Positions 4,830 to 8,571 of a stretch of DNA of 8,571 nucleotides are shown piece by piece. Source of the stretch: Pseudomonadota bacterium. Lineage in GTDB: Bacteria; Bdellovibrionota; Bdellovibrionia; Bdellovibrionales; JAEYZS01. A program made the translations under genes and the position numbers. The stretch is taken from assembly GCA_023427925.1 (NCBI GenBank), contig JAEYZS010000218.1:1-8571 (forward strand), written 5' to 3'. The notes under the pieces are model-generated. The model made no database searches. It was not told the origin of the DNA and saw only the letters and a program-made list of their open reading frames with translations. Within the stretch, counting starts at the first letter, position 1. Every line of letters begins with the position of its first letter.

Positions 4830-5034
4830 CGTGAGTCAGGTTGCTTAAAGATGACCGGCTGATGAGAGTGGAGTGATTGCTGCTCTTGTCATTTAAAAGC
4901 CACAATTTTTATCTCTTGGCTCCAACTTGTTTAACAAAAGCAACGGAGTTGCAGATTGCCCTCGCGGGACATGGGTTAGAAGCCCGCGGGGGTAGTCCGG
5001 GAAAGATTCTCGACAAAAGTATGGAGGTCCTATT
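4830..5034 (+). promoter_or_regulatory. Structured 5' leader of flagellin 2 mRNA
   Basis: Length is close to the flagellin 1 leader. Pairings seen: GGCT (4857-4860) with AGCC (4898-4901), enclosing ATGA/TCAT and AGAG/CTCT; GCAAC/GTTGC around 4940-4952; and a striking 15-bp continuous stem, 4954-4968 with 4983-4997, with three G-U pairs and a 14-nt loop. The segment GGCTCCAAC (4918-4926) lies in a lightly paired part and is complementary to the flagellin 1 leader. The Shine-Dalgarno GGAGG (5023-5027) is 7 nt from the ATG and could pair with CTCCA (4920-4924). Confidence 0.5.
4918..4936 (+). repeat. 19-nt inverted repeat, copy B (flagellin 2 leader)
   Basis: GGCTCCAACTTGTTTAACA, the exact reverse complement of 2525-2543. 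The minus strand here shows no sigma-28 promoter in front of it, so this is not simply an inverted copy of the flagellin 1 start site. Confidence 0.9.
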
Positions 5035-5868
5035 ATGGGCTTAAGAATTAGTACAAATCTACCATCAATTAATGCTCAAAAAAGTTTGAGTGACACACAA
5101 AAAGTCATTTCAAAAAGTTTTGCGCAACTAGCAAGCGGAAGCAGGATAAACCAAGCTGCTGACGATGCTGCAGGATTATCAATCTCTGAAGGGATGAAAT
5201 CTCAAATCAGAAGTATGCGCCAAGCAACTCGAAACGCAAATGACGGTATTTCGTTATTACAGGTTGCGGAAGGTGGCTTAAATGAGACATCCAATATTAT
5301 CACAAGATTAAGAGAACTTGGTATCCAAGCTTCTTCTGACACTGTCAGTGATGTTGAAAGAGGAATGATCAACAAAGAAGTACAACAGTTAACAAAAGAG
5401 GTTGAGAGAATTGCTCAATCCGTAAAATATGGCAATACACATTTATTAAATGGTGAAGCTCCTTCCTTTGAATTCCAAGTGGGAACTGGAAATGATGACT
5501 TCGCTGATAGATTAGAGTTTGATCCATCAAACTTAAATGCAACGGCTGGAAATCTTGATCTAGATGGAATTGATTATTCATCCAGAGATGGTGCTAGAGA
5601 GGCGATGGAAGTATTAGATGCAGCTCAAACTAAAGTAAATGGTTTCAGAGCGGAAATCGGTGCGGTTCAAAACAGAATGTACTCAACAGTAAACAACTTA
5701 GCAACTTCAGAAGAAAACTTGAGTGCAGCAAATTCTCGTATCCGAGATACAGATATTGCATCTGCAACGGCATCACTTGCAACTAATAACATTTTATTGA
5801 ATGCTTCAACGTCAGTACTACAACAAGCAAACGCAGCACCGGCGCAAGCATTGAAGTTATTAGCTTAA
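5035..5868 (+). CDS. fliC: Flagellin 2 (FliC family, D0/D1 only)
   Basis: Second filament subunit, 277 residues. The N-terminal conserved region is canonical: LRISTNLPSINAQ, ASGSRINQAADDAAGLSISEGMKSQIRSM, RNANDGISLLQVAEGGLNE and RLRELGIQASSD. The C-terminus has NLSAANSRIRDTDIASATASLATNNILLNASTSVLQQAN, ending ALKLLA. It lacks the usual acidic residue after DIA (normally DxAxE), reading DIASATASL. The central variable domain is absent. GGAGG lies 7 nt before the ATG. Compared with flagellin 1, it keeps the normal D1 NDG segment but diverges more in the last helix. Both likely contribute to one mixed filament, as in other multi-flagellin bacteria. It has its own leader and terminator and sits immediately before flaG-fliD-fliS. 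Confidence 0.95.
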   Translation: MGLRISTNLPSINAQKSLSDTQKVISKSFAQLASGSRINQAADDAAGLSISEGMKSQIRSMRQATRNANDGISLLQVAEGGLNETSNIITRLRELGIQASSDTVSDVERGMINKEVQQLTKEVERIAQSVKYGNTHLLNGEAPSFEFQVGTGNDDFADRLEFDPSNLNATAGNLDLDGIDYSSRDGAREAMEVLDAAQTKVNGFRAEIGAVQNRMYSTVNNLATSEENLSAANSRIRDTDIASATASLATNNILLNASTSVLQQANAAPAQALKLLA

Positions 5869-5895
5869 TCGGAAACTTAACAGTACGTTTATGGT

Positions 5896-5918
5896 GGAGA
5901 GTGACTCCATCACTCTCC
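5896..5918 (+). other. Hairpin in the 3' UTR of flagellin 2
   Basis: Perfect 8-bp stem GGAGAGTG (5896-5903) with CACTCTCC (5911-5918), 7-nt loop, directly before the terminator. The same hairpin-then-terminator order occurs after flagellin 1. Confidence 0.6.
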
Positions 5919-5919
5919 G

Positions 5920-5970
5920 ATACCAAACCCATCTGGGGGACTGAAAATCCCCCAGTGGTATTTTGCTTTT
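5920..5970 (+). terminator. Rho-independent terminator of flagellin 2
   Basis: CTGGGGGA (5933-5940) pairs with TCCCCCAG (5948-5955), 7-nt loop. The stem is extended across an asymmetric bulge by ATACCA (5920-5925) with TGGTAT (5956-5961). It is followed by TTTTGCTTTT. Confidence 0.85.
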
Positions 5971-6026
5971 CTGTAGACGATTTGATTCGTATTTCAGGCT
6001 AAAAAGTCTAGAGTTTGATTAAAAAC

Positions 6027-6054
6027 TAAACACTTTTAAGCATAATTCCGAAAA
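6027..6054 (+). promoter_or_regulatory. Possible sigma-28-like promoter of the flaG operon
   Basis: TAAA (6027-6030), 16 nt, TCCGAAAA (6047-6054). One base longer than the usual spacing and imperfect at the -10. Start would be near 6061, only ~3 nt before the flaG ATG, which itself lacks a Shine-Dalgarno sequence. The form TAAA-N16-nCCGAAAA is the same as at the PilZ gene. Confidence 0.35.
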
Positions 6055-6063
6055 GCATTATGG

Positions 6064-6441
6064 ATGAATATAAAAAATGTTTTGAACTCTCTTGTGAATA
6101 TTGCCGGCGTAGACAAAGGAAAGCTTGATCATAGAGCTAAGCTTGATGCGAGCGCAGACCGAGACACAGACCTTGGGCGAGGAGATGAAGAAGCTTCAAA
6201 ACATAAAATGTCCGAATCTGAAATTCAAGAAGTGTTAGAACACCTCAAAAACATCGATGGTATTAAAACCAACAACCTCCAAGTCCGCTTAGAAAAAAAA
6301 GACGACATCGTTGTGATCTATATCGAAGATATAAAAGGTAAAGTCGTTCGCAGAATTGCTGAGAGTGAAATGTGGTATATCTATCAGAAACAAAGAGCCG
6401 GAGACGGCAAAAAAGGCCAGATTTTCAATAAAGCCATGTGA
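6064..6441 (+). CDS. flaG: FlaG-family flagellar protein
   Basis: A 125-residue protein. The C-terminal half carries the FlaG pattern: a helix SEIQEVLEHLKNID, strand LQVRLEKKDDIVVIYIEDIKGKVVRRIAESEMW (residues 72-104) with the diagnostic GKVVRRI, then a basic tail. The N-terminal ~48 residues are charged and low in conservation, with an Asp/Arg-rich stretch at 27-42. FlaG proteins are commonly encoded next to fliD and affect filament length or stability; the mechanism is not settled. The ATG at 6064 has no clear Shine-Dalgarno sequence and may be translated from a very short or absent leader. No terminator separates it from fliD 135 bp downstream, so co-transcription with fliD-fliS is likely. 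Confidence 0.8.
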   Translation: MNIKNVLNSLVNIAGVDKGKLDHRAKLDASADRDTDLGRGDEEASKHKMSESEIQEVLEHLKNIDGIKTNNLQVRLEKKDDIVVIYIEDIKGKVVRRIAESEMWYIYQKQRAGDGKKGQIFNKAM

Positions 6442-6576
6442 GTTTTTTCCTACTTGGCACAGTACTTTTCTACGTTTTTTCCCTCTGAAGCCAGTATAAA
6501 GTCCCAGTGACATTTTATTGACTCACAAATTCTTGTTCTATTGAGAGAAAATAGAGAAAGAACAGGAGTGTGATTT

Positions 6577-7977
6577 GTGGCTATAGCCATGGGCGGAATC
6601 AATACAGGTTTACCACCGAATCTAGTCGATCAATTGGTCGAATTGGAGAAGGAGCCTATTAAGCGTATTGAAGAGAAAAAAGCCAAAGCCCAAAACAAAC
6701 TCGATCTCGTAAATCAATTGGATGAAAAATTAAAAGCTATCACCGGTTCTTTAGGTGAGCTTGCAAACACTAAAGGCTTTACAGATATCGCAGTCACTTC
6801 AGGTGCACCAGAAATTATTTCTGGTACTGCCGATCCTAATACAACAGTAAACGGAAATTGGAATCTAGAAGTTCTCCAACTTGCAAACAAAGCTTCTGCT
6901 TTGACCAATGGATACCCGGACAAAGACAGTTCACAAATAGGTGTGGGATATTTCAAATTCAAAACCCCATCGGGCGAAAGAGAAGTTTACATTGATGGAA
7001 GAAATAATACTTTAGAAAAAGCCGCGGCCACAATTAATCAAGCTAGTGTTGGCGTACAGGCAACGGTCATTAAAGATAGCAAAGACGAAGATGCTCCGTA
7101 TCGCTTAATGATCAGTGGTCTCGAAGTCGGAAAAGGAAACAAAGTTGAATATCCAACTCTCTATTTCCTAGATGGCGATCATGATTTATATTTTGATGAA
7201 GAAAGACCAGCCACAAATGGTAAGATCAAGGTTGATGGGTTCGAGATAGAAATTGACGAAAACAAATTAACTGATCTTATTCCTGGTGTAACGCTGGATT
7301 TAAAACAAGCCGTGCCAGGCAAAACAGTAAATATTGGTGTTGCAGAAAACGTAGAGGCAGTTAGTGGTAAGATCTCAGGTTTTGTCGAGAAAATGAATGC
7401 CACGCTGTCTTTTATCCAGGGGCAACTTCGAATCGATCAGAATACAGATACTTCCAAAACTTTGGGTGGCGATTCCATGTTGCGATCCATTGAAACGGAC
7501 TTGAGACGAATGATCCAAAGTGCACAAATGGGTGTCAAAGGGGAAATTAGAACTCTCAATCAAATAGGTATTGTATTTAATCGAAATGGTATTCTGGAGT
7601 TTGACCAAGGAAAGTTCAACAAAACCTTAGGTGAAAAAGTAAACGACGTAAAAGCATTTTTTGTTGGAGATAACTTCAATACTGGATTTGTTCCTACTGT
7701 TAGAAACACCATCAACAGACTTACTAACAATGCATTTGGACCTGTTGGGAACAAGAGAAAGAGTCTTACGACTCAAATACAACAAGCAGATCAACGTATA
7801 GATAGGTTGGTACGCAATATCGAAATGAAAGAAAAGAATTTAAGAAGGAAATTTGCAAATCTCGAAGAAACGATGGCAAAGATTAGGGGCCAAGGAAATA
7901 TGATTGCGGAGAGACTCGGGGGGCCGGGAGCGGCGCAATTGAATTTCGGCGGAGTAAGTAAAACTAGTGGATTATAA
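6577..7977 (+). CDS. fliD: Flagellar filament cap protein FliD (HAP2)
   Basis: Cap protein that sits at the filament tip and folds incoming flagellin, 466 residues, normal for the family. The N-terminal FliD_N domain covers about residues 8-110 (GGINTGLPPNLVDQLVELEKEPIKRIEEKK, a heptad-like helix). The C-terminal FliD_C domain starts near LIPGVTLDLKQA (about 233-244) and runs to ~450. It ends in a long coiled coil (about 397-441, QADQRIDRLVRNIEMKEKNLRRKFANLEETM), followed by a short Gly-rich tail. The GTG at 6577 is the chosen start because AGGAG (6564-6568) lies 8 nt upstream; the in-frame ATG at 6589 would be 20 nt away. An inverted repeat TGTTCT/AGAACA (6534-6539/6559-6564) abuts the ribosome site. 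fliS follows after 14 bp. Confidence 0.95.
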   Translation: MAIAMGGINTGLPPNLVDQLVELEKEPIKRIEEKKAKAQNKLDLVNQLDEKLKAITGSLGELANTKGFTDIAVTSGAPEIISGTADPNTTVNGNWNLEVLQLANKASALTNGYPDKDSSQIGVGYFKFKTPSGEREVYIDGRNNTLEKAAATINQASVGVQATVIKDSKDEDAPYRLMISGLEVGKGNKVEYPTLYFLDGDHDLYFDEERPATNGKIKVDGFEIEIDENKLTDLIPGVTLDLKQAVPGKTVNIGVAENVEAVSGKISGFVEKMNATLSFIQGQLRIDQNTDTSKTLGGDSMLRSIETDLRRMIQSAQMGVKGEIRTLNQIGIVFNRNGILEFDQGKFNKTLGEKVNDVKAFFVGDNFNTGFVPTVRNTINRLTNNAFGPVGNKRKSLTTQIQQADQRIDRLVRNIEMKEKNLRRKFANLEETMAKIRGQGNMIAERLGGPGAAQLNFGGVSKTSGL

Positions 7978-7991
7978 GGTTGGTGTTGTAA

Positions 7992-8378
7992 ATGTCGAAT
8001 GCTGCTTACAAGAAATATAAAGAAACTTCGATTCAAAGTGCGAGTCGAGAAAAAATTCTTCTCATGCTTTATGAGGGTGCGATTAAGTTTACTAAGCTTA
8101 GCATCCAGGGTATCGAAAAGAATGATATCAAATCGAAGTGCGAACATATTGGTAGAGCCTACGACATCGTATTGGAACTCAACAACACCCTCGACCATAA
8201 GGTTGGCGGAGAGTTAGCTCAGAGATTGGAGCAGCTTTATCAATATATGATAGAACAATACATTAAGGCCAATACTCACAACGATGTAGAAGCTCTAAAA
8301 ACAAACTTAAAATTGCTCGAAACTCTCCATGAGGGTTGGGTGCAAGCGGTACAAAAATTAAAAAATGAAACTAAATGA
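7992..8378 (+). CDS. fliS: Flagellin export chaperone FliS
   Basis: A 128-residue, all-helical cytoplasmic chaperone. FliS proteins bind the disordered C-terminal D0 segment of flagellin, prevent premature polymerisation and deliver it to the FlhA export gate. Family features: N-terminal AAYKKYKETSIQSASREKILLMLYEGAIKFTKLSI, with the conserved Y and the LLMLYEGAI helix, and the C-terminal LLETLHEGWVQAVQ. Length is typical. The ATG at 7992 follows a modest GGTTGGTG purine-containing stretch, and translation is probably coupled to fliD, whose stop lies 14 bp upstream. Its 3' end is followed 34 bp later by the next gene, completing the usual fliD-fliS-fliT order. Confidence 0.93.
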   Translation: MSNAAYKKYKETSIQSASREKILLMLYEGAIKFTKLSIQGIEKNDIKSKCEHIGRAYDIVLELNNTLDHKVGGELAQRLEQLYQYMIEQYIKANTHNDVEALKTNLKLLETLHEGWVQAVQKLKNETK

Positions 8379-8412
8379 TTTACTTATGAACAACTATATA
8401 TGGGGAGGAGCA

Positions 8413-8571
8413 ATGACAGATGAAATCATTCATCTGCTCTCGGAGCGCAACAAGTATTTAACTCAGTTTTCTGTGATAAACAGAGTACAAATCGAGAGGC
8501 TGAAAGTGGGTAACTTTGAGCAATTGAGTGAGTTCTATATGACAAGAGAGCATATTTTAGCAGTGGTAGAG
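8413..8571 (+). CDS. FliT/FlgN-like flagellar chaperone, 3' partial
   Basis: An open frame running off the window end; 53 codons are visible: MTDEIIHLLSERNKYLTQF through EQLSEFYMTREHILAVVE. The product is amphipathic helical and charged, of the kind seen in FliT or FlgN chaperones that bind FliD or the hook-associated proteins. Position directly after fliS is the classic fliT place in the fliD-fliS-fliT operon. The identification rests mainly on context, so no symbol is given. A very strong Shine-Dalgarno sequence GGGGAGGAG (8402-8410) precedes the ATG at 8413. The same frame also has an ATG at 8365, overlapping the end of fliS, and one at 8386, but neither has a ribosome site as good. Confidence 0.65.
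   Translation, partial: MTDEIIHLLSERNKYLTQFSVINRVQIERLKVGNFEQLSEFYMTREHILAVVE

Noticed and set aside
6455..6470. TGGCAC followed at the right distance by TTTTC, a possible sigma-54 promoter for fliD
   Set aside because: The -12 GC that defines sigma-54 promoters (TTGC) is missing, so the match is only the -24 half and is likely chance.
7791..8198. Minus-strand open frame of 135 codons across the fliD-fliS junction
   Set aside because: Antisense to two well-identified genes; its product has no recognisable features and no Shine-Dalgarno sequence.
8365..8412. ATG at 8365 as the start of the FliT/FlgN-like gene, overlapping fliS
   Set aside because: In frame, but without a good ribosome site; the GGGGAGGAG sequence points to 8413.
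1..8571. CRISPR arrays, tRNA or rRNA genes, transposases, integrases or toxin-antitoxin systems
   Set aside because: No regularly spaced repeats, tRNA-like cloverleaf, rRNA segments or mobile-element enzymes were seen.

Overview
The window is a flagellar filament locus from a low-to-moderate GC Gram-negative bacterium. Two short flagellins (275 and 277 residues, D0/D1 only), followed by FlaG, FliD, FliS and a FliT/FlgN-like chaperone, resemble the multi-flagellin loci of Bdellovibrio and relatives (Bdellovibrionota). That lineage call is an inference from protein style and gene order, not from a database match.

Layout. Positions 1-734 hold the 3' part of a MeaB/ArgK-type GTPase on the + strand. 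It converges, with 2 bp between stop codons, on a minus-strand run: a YcgR-like PilZ protein (737-1438), an HNH nuclease (1510-2010) and a small unknown protein (2010-2243) whose stop overlaps the HNH start. A 480-bp non-coding region then carries a near-consensus sigma-28 promoter and a ~200-nt structured leader in front of flagellin 1 (2723-3550). After a strong terminator come a 127-bp near-perfect palindromic element and a minus-strand pair coding for a small exported cysteine protein and an ArsC/Spx-family protein (4576 down to 3933). A second ~460-bp regulatory region with its own ~200-nt leader precedes flagellin 2 (5035-5868). After another terminator comes flaG-fliD-fliS-fliT-like, probably one operon, cut off by the window end.

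How they fit. Flagellins 1 and 2 build the filament, FlaG influences filament length or assembly, FliD caps the growing tip, FliS chaperones flagellin export, and the last gene probably chaperones FliD or hook proteins. The PilZ protein may connect c-di-GMP to motor control. The ArsC-like pair, the HNH operon and the GTPase have no evident flagellar role.

The most unusual signal is regulatory. The predicted 5' end of the flagellin 1 mRNA (2525-2543) is the exact 19-nt reverse complement of a stretch in the flagellin 2 leader (4918-4936). The same GTTGGAG/CTCCAAC words recur at the flagellin 1 Shine-Dalgarno sequence and in a cis stem of its leader. This suggests RNA-RNA cross-talk between two flagellin messages. 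Shared GACCATGGTC palindromes upstream of both flagellin promoters are a candidate common operator.
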